Shown here one piece after another: positions 35,597-44,244 of a DNA stretch of 64,000 nt. The notes beneath the pieces are model-generated. The model worked only from the letters and a program-made list of their open reading frames with translations. It made no database searches and was not told the DNA's origin. How positions within the stretch are numbered: position 1 is the stretch's first letter; every line of letters begins with the position of its first letter. The DNA is from Rothia halotolerans (lineage in GTDB: Bacteria; Actinomycetota; Actinomycetes; Actinomycetales; Micrococcaceae). The translations under genes were made by a program, and so were the position numbers. The stretch spans positions 62,001-126,000 of the forward strand of contig NZ_NOIU01000002.1 of assembly GCF_004136635.1 (NCBI RefSeq), in the 5' to 3' direction.

Positions 35597-35613
35597 GAAA
35601 GGAGCGTCGCCTC

Positions 35614-36573
35614 ATGAAAAAACGTGATGACCTGGCTCACTCGGCGGCCGTGATGTACTACGTCCAGGACCAGACCATGGACGCCATCTCCACCGAGTTC
35701 GGGGTCTCCCGGGCCACAGTCTCCCGCCTGCTCAAGCACGCCCGGGACACGGGACTGGTGCGGATCACCGTCACGGACGTCTCGCGGGGGACCGACGTGC
35801 TCGCCCGCCAGCTGGAGCGGGCCTTCGGGATCACCGCCCACGTGGTCCAGGTCAGGGGCGCGGCCACCGAGGCCGTGCGCCTGGAGCAGGTCTCCAAGGT
35901 CGCCGCCTCCGTGCTCGACACCCTGATGGAGCCCGGGACCATCCTGGGGCTGGCGTGGGGCTCGACCATCACGGAGCTGTCCAGGCACCTCTCACCCCGC
36001 CGGGTCCCCGAGTCGGTCATCGTCCAGCTCAACGGGGCCGGCAGCGCGCGGCGCTCGGGCATCCCCTACACCGGCGCGATCCTGAACTCCGCCGCGGAGG
36101 CCTTCGGCTCCCAGGTCGTGCACTTCCCGGTGCCCGCCTTCTTCGACTACGCGGAGACCAAGCGGGCGATGTGGCGGGAGCGGAGCATCCGCGGGGTGCT
36201 CGCGCTGCAGGCGCAGGCCACGGTCGCCGTCTTCGGCGTCGGGGCGCTGTACGGGACGGTGCCCTCGCACGTGTACAGCTCCGGCTATTTCGACGAGGAG
36301 GACTACGCCCTGCTCGCGCGCGAGCACGTGGTGGGCGACGTCTGCACCGTGCTGCTGCGGGAGGACGGCACCTGGGCCGACATCGAGATGAACAGCAGGG
36401 CCACGGGCCCGACGCCGCACGAGCTGTCCCGGATCGAGCACCGCCTGTGCGTGGTCGCCGGCGCGCACCGGACCCCGGCCCTGCTGGGCGCCCTGCGGGC
36501 CCGCGCCGTCACCGACCTGGTGGTGGACGAGCTCACGGCGAAGCTCCTGATGGACAAGGTCGAGCCGGTCTAG
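35614..36573 (+). CDS. SorC/DeoR-type sugar-binding regulator of the glp operon
   Basis: A 319-residue regulator. The N-terminal HTH is at about 8-55 ('AAVMYYVQDQTMDAISTEFGVSRATVSRLLKHARDTGLV'), and residues about 65-315 are the SorC effector-binding domain ('GLAWGSTITELSRHL', 'VVHFPVPAFF', 'VAGAHRTPALLGALRARAVTDLVVDELTA'). It is not related to the classical E. coli GlpR subgroup in length. Divergent from glpD, so glycerol-3-phosphate or dihydroxyacetone phosphate is the likely effector (inference). ATG 35614 has 'aaaggag'. Confidence 0.85.
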   Translation: MKKRDDLAHSAAVMYYVQDQTMDAISTEFGVSRATVSRLLKHARDTGLVRITVTDVSRGTDVLARQLERAFGITAHVVQVRGAATEAVRLEQVSKVAASVLDTLMEPGTILGLAWGSTITELSRHLSPRRVPESVIVQLNGAGSARRSGIPYTGAILNSAAEAFGSQVVHFPVPAFFDYAETKRAMWRERSIRGVLALQAQATVAVFGVGALYGTVPSHVYSSGYFDEEDYALLAREHVVGDVCTVLLREDGTWADIEMNSRATGPTPHELSRIEHRLCVVAGAHRTPALLGALRARAVTDLVVDELTAKLLMDKVEPV

Positions 36574-36896
36574 GGGCCGAGGACGGCTCCTTCCCGCGGC
36601 GGGACCACCCGGGGGCGGCGCTGCCGACGATCGCCTTCGGCGTCCGGCCCTCTTCCCCCGCGGTGGCCGCTCGGCACGTCGTCGCGCGCTCGGGTAGCAC
36701 CCGTCGTCGCTCCGAGGCCGGGAAAGCCCTTCCCATGCGCCGTCGGTGAACATTAACCGAATCCCGCCGGGAGATTATCGTCGCCGGATGGGCTGAACCA
36801 TACTGGGAAGAGCGCCGCGGCGATCCGCATCACCAGCGATGGGTCCGGGCCGGACGGCGCTGACCGCAGCTGTACGGAGACGCCCGAGGAGGTCGC
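36574..36896 (+). promoter_or_regulatory. Intergenic region with putative putA promoter
   Basis: This 323-base gap separates the glp regulator from putA. I see no gene in it. TTATCG (36775-36780) and CATACT (36799-36804) are spaced 18 bases and could be the putA promoter, giving an approximately 85-base leader. The first 150 bases hold only weak stems and no convincing terminator. The AT-rich 'gaacattaaccga' (36748-36760) just upstream stands out and may be a regulator site. Confidence 0.4.
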
Positions 36897-39800
36897 ATGC
36901 CCACGCACCAGTTCACCGACGAGAAGCACCAGGCGATGGCGGACGAGGCCGTCTCCCTCGTCCAGCGGTGGGTCGAGGAGTCCCGCGCGGTGCCCGAGGA
37001 CCCCGCCGCCGCGCACCTGGCCGGCGTACTCAAGGACCCGCACGGGCTGGAGTTCACCGTCGGATTCGTCGACGGCGTCATCCGCCCCGAGGACGACGCC
37101 GCCGCCGGACGCAACCTCGGCGAGCTCGCCCCCATCGCCCCGAAGTTCCTTCCCCCGCACCTGCTCGGGGCCGTCAGGGCCGGCGGCTGGGTGGCGCCGA
37201 AGCTGCCGTGGCCGGTCATCCCGATCGCCCGGACCGCGATGCGCCAGATGGTCGGCCACCTCATCGTCGACGCCCGCGAGGACAAGCTCGGTGGCGCCAT
37301 CGAGCACCTGACCGCCGGCGGCAACCGGCTGAACATCAACCTGCTGGGCGAGGCCGTGCTCGGCGACGAGGAGGCCGAGCGGCGGCTGGCCGAGACCGAG
37401 CGCGTGCTGCGCCGGGACGACGTCGACTACGTCTCCATCAAGGTCTCCGCCGTCACCGGCCCGCACGCCCCCTGGGCCTTCGACGAGGTGGTCGAGCACG
37501 CCGTCGAGCGGCTGACGCCCCTGTACGAGTACGCCGCGCGCTCGGCGACGCCGAAGTTCATCAACCTGGACATGGAGGAGTACAAGGACCTCGACATGAC
37601 CACCGAGGTCTTCCGCCGCATCCTCGACCAGCCGCAGCTCAAGGGGCTCGAGGCCGGCATCGTGCTCCAGGCCTACCTGCCGGACACGCTCGGCGTCCTG
37701 CAGGAGCTGCGCGACTGGGCGCAGCGGCGCGTGGAGGACGGCGGGGCCCCGATCAAGGTGCGCCTGGTCAAGGGCGCCAACCTCTCGATGGAGCTCGTCG
37801 AGGCCGCCCTGCACTGCTGGCCGCTGACCACCTGCTCCTCGAAGGAGGAGACGGACGCCAACTACAAGCGGATCCTGGACTACGCGCTGCGGCCGGAGAA
37901 CGCCCGGTACGTCAAGCTCGGCGTCGCCGGGCACAACCTCTTCGACATCGCCTTCGCCCTGCTGCTGGCCCGGGAGCGCGGCGTCGAGGAGCACATCGAC
38001 TTCGAGATGCTGATCGGCATGGCCGCCCAGCAGGCCGAGGTGGTCCGGCGCGACGTCGGGCAGCTGCTGCTCTACACCCCCGCGGTCCGCCCCCAGGAGT
38101 TCGACGTCGCGATCTCCTACCTGGTGCGCCGGCTGGAGGAGAACGCCTCGAGCGAGAACTTCATGTCCGCCGTCTTCGAGATCGCCGAGAGCCGTTTCCT
38201 CTTCGACCGCGAGCGCGAGCGCTTCCGCCGCGCGCTGGCGGACGTCACCGACGAGGTCCCCGGCCCCGCCCGCACCCAGAACCGGGCCGAGGAGACCGAG
38301 GAGACGGTCTTCCGCCCCGAGGGCGGCTTCGACAACGCCCCGGACACCGACACCACGCTGGCCCACAACCGCCGCTGGGGCCGGGAGATCCTGGAGCGGG
38401 CGAAGGACTCCCGCCTGGGCGTCGAGCGGATCGAGGCGGCGCAGCTCGGCACCGAGGAGGAGGTCGACGACGCCGTCGGGCGGGCCCGCGAGGCAGGCAG
38501 GCGCTGGGGCGCCCGCCCGGCCGCCGAGCGCGCGGAGATCCTCCGCGAGGCCGGCGTGCAGCTGGGCCTGCGCCGGGCCGAGCTGCTGGAGGTCATGGCC
38601 TCCGAGACCGGCAAGGTCCTGGACCAGGGCGACCCGGAGGTCTCCGAGGCCATCGACTTCGCGAACTACTACGCGCAGCTGGCCGAGGGGCTGGAGGACG
38701 TCGACGGCGCCGAGTACCACCCGGTGGCGGTCACCGTGGTGACCCCGCCGTGGAACTTCCCCGTCGCGATCCCCACCGGATCGACCCTGGCGGCGCTCGC
38801 CGCCGGCTCCGCCGTGCTGTTCAAGCCGGCGGGGGAGTCCCGCCGGTGCGGCGCGGTGATCGCCGAGGCGCTCTGGGCCGCGGGCGTGCCGGAGGACGTC
38901 CTGCAGCTGATCCAGGTGGGGGAGAAGGAGCACGGCCAGCGGCTGATCTCCCACCAGGACGTGGAACGGGTCATCCTCACCGGCGGCTACGAGACCGCCG
39001 AGCTGTTCCGCTCCTTCCGGCAGGACCTTCCGCTGCTGGGCGAGACCTCGGGGAAGAACTCGATCATCGTCACTCCCAACGCGGACCTCGACCTCGCCGC
39101 GCGCGACGTCGTGAACTCCGCCTTCGGCCACGCCGGCCAGAAGTGCTCGGCGGCCTCCACGGTGATCCTGGTCGGGACCGTGGCGACCTCCAAGCGGTTC
39201 TACCGCCAGATCGTCGACGCCGTGCAGAGCCTGCACGTCGCGCACCCCACCGACGTCCGCGCCGAGATGGGCCCGGTGATCGCCCCGCCCGAGGGCAAGC
39301 TCAAGCGCGGCCTGACGACGCTGGGCGAGGGCGAGCGCTGGATCATCGAGCCGCGCCAGCTCGACGAGACGGGGAAGCTGTGGTCCCCGGGCGTGCGGGC
39401 CGGCGTGCGGCCGGGCAGCGAGTACCACCTGACCGAGTACTTCGGGCCGATCCTCGGCGTGATGACCGCCCAGACCCTTGAGGAGGCCATCGAACTGCAG
39501 AACGCGCCCGAGTACGGCCTGACCGCGGGCCTGCACTCGCTGAGCGCCGACGAGCTGGCCCGGTGGATCGACCGGGTCGAGGCCGGGAACGTCTACGTCA
39601 ACCGCGGGATCACCGGCGCGATCGTGCGCCGCCAGTCCTTCGGCGGCTGGAAGAAGTCCGCCGTGGGCACCGGCACCAAGGCGGGCGGGCCGAACTACCT
39701 GGTGGCCCTGGGGAACTGGACGCGGCGCCCCTCGCGCTCGATCGCCTCGCCGGCCGGCGAGCACGTGAGGAACCTGCTCAAGCGCATCCGCGAGCCGCAC

Positions 39801-40382
39801 GCCTTCGGCCGCGAGGAGATCGACTTCGTCTCCCGCGCGGCGTCCTCGGACGCGGCGGCCTGGGCGGCGGAGTTCGGCGTGGGGCACGACCCCTCGCGGC
39901 TCGGCGTCGAGCGCAACATCCTGCGCTACGTCCCCCATCAGGTGCACGTTCGGCTGGACTCCGGCGGCGCCCTCGCGGACGCCCTGCGGGTCGTGGCGGC
40001 CGGCATGACCGCCGGCGCGCCGATCAGCCTCTCCACGGCCCGGGCGCTGCCGGTAGCCATCGGCGGGGCGCTCGCGGAGGCCGGCGTCGAGGTCCTGGAG
40101 GAGAACGACGCCGACTGGCGGGCCGCGCTGCGCCACCTCGCCGGGACGCCGATCGGGGAGCTCGCCGGCGGCCGCTTCGAGGGCGCGCGCATCCGGTACG
40201 TGGGCCAGGACCCGGCCTCGGTCTACGAGGCCCTGGGCGGCCGCCCCGACATCGGCGTCTACGACGGCGAGGTGACCGAGGCGGGCCGCGTCGAGATGCT
40301 CCCCTTCCTCAAGGAGCAGGCCGTCTCCATCACCGCCCACCGGTACGGGAACCCGGACCGGTTCTCGGAGGGTGTGATCTGA
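36897..40382 (+). CDS. putA: Bifunctional proline dehydrogenase / P5C dehydrogenase
   Basis: A 1161-residue enzyme converting proline to glutamate. The N-terminal FAD proline dehydrogenase barrel covers about residues 60-470 ('YVSIKVSAV', 'INLDMEEYKDLDM', 'VRLVKGANLSMELVEA', 'LLYTPAVRPQEF'). The P5C dehydrogenase domain covers about 500-985 ('VTPPWNFPVAIPTGSTLAAL', 'GETSGKNSII', catalytic Cys in 'GQKCSAAST', 'GGWKKSAVGTGTKAGGPNY'). A C-terminal tail of some 170 residues follows. No N-terminal DNA-binding domain, so it is an enzyme only. 'gaggagg' precedes ATG 36897. No proline carrier or regulator adjoins it. Confidence 0.95.
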   Translation: MPTHQFTDEKHQAMADEAVSLVQRWVEESRAVPEDPAAAHLAGVLKDPHGLEFTVGFVDGVIRPEDDAAAGRNLGELAPIAPKFLPPHLLGAVRAGGWVAPKLPWPVIPIARTAMRQMVGHLIVDAREDKLGGAIEHLTAGGNRLNINLLGEAVLGDEEAERRLAETERVLRRDDVDYVSIKVSAVTGPHAPWAFDEVVEHAVERLTPLYEYAARSATPKFINLDMEEYKDLDMTTEVFRRILDQPQLKGLEAGIVLQAYLPDTLGVLQELRDWAQRRVEDGGAPIKVRLVKGANLSMELVEAALHCWPLTTCSSKEETDANYKRILDYALRPENARYVKLGVAGHNLFDIAFALLLARERGVEEHIDFEMLIGMAAQQAEVVRRDVGQLLLYTPAVRPQEFDVAISYLVRRLEENASSENFMSAVFEIAESRFLFDRERERFRRALADVTDEVPGPARTQNRAEETEETVFRPEGGFDNAPDTDTTLAHNRRWGREILERAKDSRLGVERIEAAQLGTEEEVDDAVGRAREAGRRWGARPAAERAEILREAGVQLGLRRAELLEVMASETGKVLDQGDPEVSEAIDFANYYAQLAEGLEDVDGAEYHPVAVTVVTPPWNFPVAIPTGSTLAALAAGSAVLFKPAGESRRCGAVIAEALWAAGVPEDVLQLIQVGEKEHGQRLISHQDVERVILTGGYETAELFRSFRQDLPLLGETSGKNSIIVTPNADLDLAARDVVNSAFGHAGQKCSAASTVILVGTVATSKRFYRQIVDAVQSLHVAHPTDVRAEMGPVIAPPEGKLKRGLTTLGEGERWIIEPRQLDETGKLWSPGVRAGVRPGSEYHLTEYFGPILGVMTAQTLEEAIELQNAPEYGLTAGLHSLSADELARWIDRVEAGNVYVNRGITGAIVRRQSFGGWKKSAVGTGTKAGGPNYLVALGNWTRRPSRSIASPAGEHVRNLLKRIREPHAFGREEIDFVSRAASSDAAAWAAEFGVGHDPSRLGVERNILRYVPHQVHVRLDSGGALADALRVVAAGMTAGAPISLSTARALPVAIGGALAEAGVEVLEENDADWRAALRHLAGTPIGELAGGRFEGARIRYVGQDPASVYEALGGRPDIGVYDGEVTEAGRVEMLPFLKEQAVSITAHRYGNPDRFSEGVI

Positions 40383-40411
40383 CGCCCGTTCGTCTCGCGG
40401 TGTGAGATAAT

Positions 40412-40450
40412 GGTGACCGGCGTCTCCCCTCTGGGTGGGCGCCGGTCACC
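40412..40450. terminator. Hairpin between putA and gcvH
   Basis: GGTGACCGGCG (40412-40422) pairs perfectly with CGCCGGTCACC (40440-40450) around a 17-base loop, 29 bases after the putA stop. A GATAAT hexamer (40406-40411) directly precedes it, so it might instead form the 5' end of a gcvH leader. Confidence 0.55.
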
Positions 40451-40475
40451 CGTCGTCGCCAGTTGAGAGGCCCTG

Positions 40476-40862
40476 ATGAGCAGCATCCCCGCAGAGTTGT
40501 CCTACACCGCCGAGCACGAGTGGGTCTCCGCCCCCGATGACCAGGGCATCGTGACGGTGGGCATCACCGACCACGCGCAGGACGCGCTGGGCGACGTCGT
40601 CTACGTGGACCTGCCCGAGGCCGGCACGAGCTTCCCCGCGGGGGAGAGCTTCGGCGAGGTCGAGTCCACCAAGTCCGTCTCGGACCTCTACATGCCGATC
40701 GAGGGGGAGATCGTGGAGGTCAACGACGCCGTCGGCGACGAGCCCGGCAGCCTCAACCAGGATCCCTACGGCACCGGCTGGCTGGTCAAGATCCGCCCCG
40801 CGAGCCCCGAGGCGCTGAACCCGCTGCTCGACGCGGAGGGCTACGCCGCGGAGATCTCCTGA
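40476..40862 (+). CDS. gcvH: Glycine cleavage system H protein
   Basis: A 128-residue lipoyl carrier. The lipoylated residue is Lys66 in 'EVESTKSVSDLYMPIEGEI'; the fold runs from 'YTAEHEWVS' to 'GWLVKIRP'. It shuttles the aminomethyl group between the P, T and L proteins; gcvP and gcvT are not in this window. Its place before garA is conserved in actinobacteria (as in mycobacteria), which suggests an additional link to GarA control of nitrogen and 2-oxoglutarate metabolism or to lipoate handling. ATG 40476 has 'gagagg'. Confidence 0.92.
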   Translation: MSSIPAELSYTAEHEWVSAPDDQGIVTVGITDHAQDALGDVVYVDLPEAGTSFPAGESFGEVESTKSVSDLYMPIEGEIVEVNDAVGDEPGSLNQDPYGTGWLVKIRPASPEALNPLLDAEGYAAEIS

Positions 40863-40916
40863 AGGTTCGACTGCGAATTTCACTCAGGGCTGTCCGCCGC
40901 CGGCGCGCTCTGCGGA

Positions 40917-41013
40917 TAGAATGGGGAATCAAGTCCGCGTTGCCACCGCCACGAGGACGACGACCGGCGCCTCGGGGCGGGACCGGCGGTCAGCGGGCGG
41001 GGGAGCGCCCGCT
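40917..41013 (+). promoter_or_regulatory. Putative garA promoter and structured leader
   Basis: TAGAAT (40917-40922) is a good -10; no strong -35 is visible. The transcript would carry a leader of about 150 bases containing an 8-bp hairpin, AGCGGGCG (40992-40999) with CGCCCGCT (41006-41013), before the garA ribosome site 'gagggg'. The long structured leader is unusual among the short or absent leaders here. Confidence 0.4.
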
Positions 41014-41077
41014 CCCTCCCGGCGCGCGGCACCTACCCAGCGTCACGAGGCGCTGCGGGCCTGATCGAGGGGAACAC

Positions 41078-41530
41078 ATGTCTGAACATCACGAAGCCGG
41101 GCCGGACACGACCGCCATCGGCATCACCCAGTCCGCCGCCTCCGTGGGCGGCAAGCGGCAGCTCGCCGAGGAGGAGATCGCGGCGATCAACGCCCTGCCG
41201 GCCGAGTCGGCGCTGCTGATCGCCCAGGGCGGTCCCAACAACAGCGCCCGGTTCCTGCTGGACGCGGACCTCCCGCAGTCCTCCGGCTCCAAGGAGGGCA
41301 TCGTGGCGGGCCGTCATCCCGAGGCGGACATCTTCCTGGACGACGTCACCGTCTCGCGCAAGCACGCGCTGTTCCAGTTCAACGCGGGCGCCTTCGACCT
41401 GACCGACATCGGCTCGCTCAACGGCACCTACGTCAACGGGGACCGGGTGGACCACGTGACGCTGAAGAACGGCGACGAGGTCCGCATCGGCAAGTTCGTC
41501 TTCGTCTACTACGCCAGCACCGCCCACTAG
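41078..41530 (+). CDS. garA: FHA-domain regulator GarA (OdhI-like)
   Basis: A 150-residue FHA protein. The FHA domain (about 50-145) shows 'GIVAGRHPEADIFLDDVTVSRKHALFQF' and 'LTDIGSLNGTYVNGDRV', with the phosphothreonine-binding Arg, Ser and Asn. The N-terminal phospho-switch is 'PDTTAIGIT' (Thr11/Thr12), where mycobacterial GarA and corynebacterial OdhI have ETTS. Unphosphorylated GarA binds 2-oxoglutarate dehydrogenase and glutamate enzymes; Ser/Thr kinases (PknB/PknG) release it. The variant TTA instead of TTS is notable. Followed by ftsR. Confidence 0.9.
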   Translation: MSEHHEAGPDTTAIGITQSAASVGGKRQLAEEEIAAINALPAESALLIAQGGPNNSARFLLDADLPQSSGSKEGIVAGRHPEADIFLDDVTVSRKHALFQFNAGAFDLTDIGSLNGTYVNGDRVDHVTLKNGDEVRIGKFVFVYYASTAH

Positions 41531-41599
41531 GACTCTCCGGGCGCCCGCGCCCGTCAGAGAGGAACGCGCCCGCGCGGCAGGAAGGGGACAACGAGCTCC

Positions 41600-42364
41600 A
41601 TGACCACGCCCGACCCCAGCAGCGATCCGAGCGCCGGCGATCCCGGGGCCGCGCGGCCCTCCGAGGCCGCCGAGGACCGCAAGGACAAGACGATCGGCCA
41701 GGTGCTGAGCCACCTGGAGGGCGACTTCCCGGGGCTGAGCGCGTCGAAGATCAGGTTCCTGGAGGACCGGGGCCTGGTGTACCCGCAGCGCACCAGCACC
41801 GGCTACCGCAAGTACTCCGGCGGCGACATCGAGCGGCTGCGCTACATCCTCACCCTGCAGCGGGACCACTACCTCCCCCTGCGGGTCATCAAGGAGAAGG
41901 TGGACGAGCTGGAGGGTGCCGGCGCCGCCGCGCCGGCCGAGGCCGAGGCCGTGCCGGAGCAGACGAGCGCCCCCGAGGGCCTGGGCCTCGGCGAGGCCGG
42001 CCGGAGCTACTCGATGCGGGAGCTCTCCAACCACACCGGCATCCCGCTGCCGATGCTGCGCGAGCTCATCAACTACGGGCTGATCGGCGAGGACGCGGAG
42101 GGGCAGTTCGACGCGAACGCGGCGCGGGTGGCCGCGCTGTGCGTCCAGCTGACCTCCCACGGGTTCGAGCCGCGGCACCTGCGCTTCTTCCGCGCCGCGG
42201 CCGACCGCGAGGTGGGCCTGGTGCAGCAGGCGGTGGCCCCCTGGGCGATCCGCCGGGACGAGCGCTCCCGGGAGCGCGCCGCCGCCACGGCGCGGGAGAT
42301 CTCCGCGCTGTGCACCAGCCTGCACGCCGCCCTGGTGAACGAGCAGGTCGCCAAGAGCTGGTGA
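41600..42364 (+). CDS. ftsR: MerR-type cell-division regulator FtsR (Rv1828-like)
   Basis: A 254-residue MerR-fold protein. An N-terminal HTH segment 'TIGQVLSHLEGDFPGLSASKIRFLEDRGLVYPQRTSTGYRKYSGGDIERLRYIL' lacks the metal or drug site of classical MerR proteins; a second HTH-like part ('SMRELSNHTGIPLPMLRELINYGLI') forms the C-terminal half. Homologues are Rv1828 and corynebacterial FtsR, an activator of ftsZ. Gene order gcvH-garA-ftsR is conserved. ATG 41600. Confidence 0.85.
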   Translation: MTTPDPSSDPSAGDPGAARPSEAAEDRKDKTIGQVLSHLEGDFPGLSASKIRFLEDRGLVYPQRTSTGYRKYSGGDIERLRYILTLQRDHYLPLRVIKEKVDELEGAGAAAPAEAEAVPEQTSAPEGLGLGEAGRSYSMRELSNHTGIPLPMLRELINYGLIGEDAEGQFDANAARVAALCVQLTSHGFEPRHLRFFRAAADREVGLVQQAVAPWAIRRDERSRERAAATAREISALCTSLHAALVNEQVAKSW

Positions 42365-42481
42365 GCGCGGCCCCGCGGGGCGGCAGGACACGGGCGAATG
42401 TCTTTGACCAGCACACCTCGTGGATCTAACGTCAGTACGACAGCACGACGAGCATCATTCTTTCTGCCGAGGAGGACCCGG

Positions 42482-43171
42482 GTGGGCCACGAAGGATCAC
42501 ACGACGACCCGCGAGCGGGTCGCGCCCCCGCGGGCCTTCGGCTCACCCCCGCCCCGGCGTTCGACGAGCAGCAGCTCCCCGGCCTGGAGGCGGAGGGCCC
42601 CGGCGCCCCGCCCACCGGCCGCCAGGGCATGCTGTTCGACGAGGACCTGGTGGCCCTCGACGAGAACATCGGCTACCGGGGCCCGGTGGCCTGCAAGGCG
42701 GCCGGGATCACCTACCGGCAGCTGGACTACTGGGCGCGGACCAAGCTCGTGGAGCCCACCGTCCGCGGGGCCCGCGGGTCGGGCACGCAGCGGCTCTACT
42801 CCTTCCGCGACGTCCTGGTCCTCAAGATCGTCAAGCGGCTGCTGGACACGGGCGTCTCCCTCCAGCAGATCCGCTCCTCGGTGGAGCACCTGCGCACCCG
42901 CGGGGTCGAGGACCTCGCCGAGATCACCCTCATGTCCGACGGCGCGAGCGTCTACGAGTGCACCTCCCCCGACGAGGTGATCGACCTGGTCCAGGCCGGG
43001 CAGGGGGTCTTCGGCATCGCCGTCGGGCGCGTCTGGCGCGAGCTGGAGAACAACCTGGCGACCATGCCCGGCGAGGACCTCCGCGCCGCCGTCGAGGAGG
43101 CGGAGGCCGGAGCCCTCCCCGCGGACGAGCTCTCGGCCCGCCGGCAGTCCAAGCGCGACGCCGCGGGCTAG
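42482..43171 (+). CDS. Second MerR-type regulator (Rv1830-like)
   Basis: A 229-residue MerR protein: HTH at about 60-125 ('YRGPVACKAAGITYRQLDYWARTKLVEPTVRGARGSGTQRLYSFRDVLVLKIVKRLLDTGVSLQQI'), then a coiled and acidic C-terminal half. It corresponds to Rv1830 in the conserved gcvH-garA-merR-merR locus, but the bifunctional-nuclease gene (Rv1829-like) usual between the two MerR genes is absent. GTG 42482 has 'gaggagg' six bases upstream. Its stop and the stop of the opposing ParA gene share CTAG (43168-43171). Confidence 0.85.
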   Translation: MGHEGSHDDPRAGRAPAGLRLTPAPAFDEQQLPGLEAEGPGAPPTGRQGMLFDEDLVALDENIGYRGPVACKAAGITYRQLDYWARTKLVEPTVRGARGSGTQRLYSFRDVLVLKIVKRLLDTGVSLQQIRSSVEHLRTRGVEDLAEITLMSDGASVYECTSPDEVIDLVQAGQGVFGIAVGRVWRELENNLATMPGEDLRAAVEEAEAGALPADELSARRQSKRDAAG

Positions 43172-43965
43172 ACCAGCAGCCCCTCCAGGATCGCGTCGAA
43201 GCGGCGGGCCGTCTCCGCGGCCTCGCCCCCGGGCCACGCGTGCACCGGGTACGCCGCCCCCTGCACCTGCTGCCACACGCTCGAGTCCTCGATCTCCGGG
43301 GAGACCACGAGCCGGCCGAACATGCTCCGCAGCTCCTCGGAACGGTACCGGTGCTCCTCCGAGTGCCGCTGCACCTTGTTCACCACGACGCCGGCCGCTG
43401 GCACCTTGAACTCGCTCTCGGTCTCGAAGCGGGCGATGGCCCGCATGGTCCGCTCGGTCCCGGCCACGGCGAAGAGGCTGGGCTCGGCGACCGAGAGCAC
43501 CTTCTGCGAGGCCGCCCACCCGATCCGGGTCAGGGAGTTCAGCGTCGGCGGGCAGTCGATGAGCACCAGGTCGTAGCGGTCGGTGCGCTCCAGCGCACGG
43601 CGCAGGCGGCCCAGGTTCTTCCGGGTGGCGGGCAGCCGGTCGTAGGGGAGTGCGCGGGCCGAGCCGGCGACGACGTCGAGCCTGGCCCGCTCGCCGATGC
43701 CCGCGATGCGCCCCCAGCCCGAGGGGACGGCGCTCCGGTCGAAGGAGGCCTTCCTCGGGGCCGCGAGCAGGGCGGCGGTGTCGGCCTCGCGGGTGTCGGC
43801 GGCGGAGAGCCCCAGGCCGGTGCTGGCGTCCCCGTGGGGGTCCAGGTCCACCACCAGGGTGTCGACGCCGCGCCGGAGCGCCGCGGAGGCCAGCCCCAGA
43901 GTCACCGAGGTCTTGCCGACCCCGCCCTTGAGGGAGCTCATGCTGACGACCTGGGTCACATCCAC
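43168..43965 (-). CDS. Orphan ParA/Soj-type ATPase
   Basis: A 265-residue P-loop ATPase: deviant Walker A 'SSLKGGVGKTSVTLGLA' with the signature lysine, 'VVDLDPHGDAST' (Walker A') and 'YDLVLIDCPPTLNSLT' (Walker B). No ParB and no parS-like palindrome are nearby, so it is not the chromosome partition operon. Similar orphan ParA proteins position cargo or act in cell organisation. ATG 43965 has 'gaggtgg'. It converges with merR (four-base stop overlap) and diverges from pyc. Confidence 0.85.
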   Translation of the reverse strand: MDVTQVVSMSSLKGGVGKTSVTLGLASAALRRGVDTLVVDLDPHGDASTGLGLSAADTREADTAALLAAPRKASFDRSAVPSGWGRIAGIGERARLDVVAGSARALPYDRLPATRKNLGRLRRALERTDRYDLVLIDCPPTLNSLTRIGWAASQKVLSVAEPSLFAVAGTERTMRAIARFETESEFKVPAAGVVVNKVQRHSEEHRYRSEELRSMFGRLVVSPEIEDSSVWQQVQGAAYPVHAWPGGEAAETARRFDAILEGLLV

Positions 43966-44099
43966 CTCGCGATGACGTATTCGTACGGGAACGACTATCC
44001 ATCATATCCGCCGCGCCCGGGTCGTCCACGCCACCGGAGGGAGGCCTCGCCCGGCGCCTCACCCGCCCGTCCTCCCGAGTACGCTCTCGTGACCGAAGG

Positions 44100-44158
44100 G
44101 TCACTATGTGACGTGCGGCTCCGCAATGGCGGCCTGTCCCTGTGATGCCCGTTATATT
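44100..44158 (+). promoter_or_regulatory. pyc promoter region with inverted repeat
   Basis: GTCAC (44100-44104) and GTGAC (44108-44112) flank TAT, about 40 bases upstream of a -10-like TATATT (44153-44158). The predicted pyc leader is about 80 bases. The inverted repeat is a candidate activator or repressor site in the 279-base parA/pyc divergent region. Confidence 0.4.
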
Positions 44159-44244
44159 GGTGGGGACAACGGTGTCGACAAGTCACTGTCATTCGACGTG
44201 CCCTCGCGCGCCCCACCGGGGCCGGGGCAGGAAACGGACCGCGC

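Noticed and set aside
36753-40340. A 1195-codon open frame antisense to putA
   Set aside because: Low-complexity translation caused by high GC at the third codon position of putA; no ribosome site or motif.
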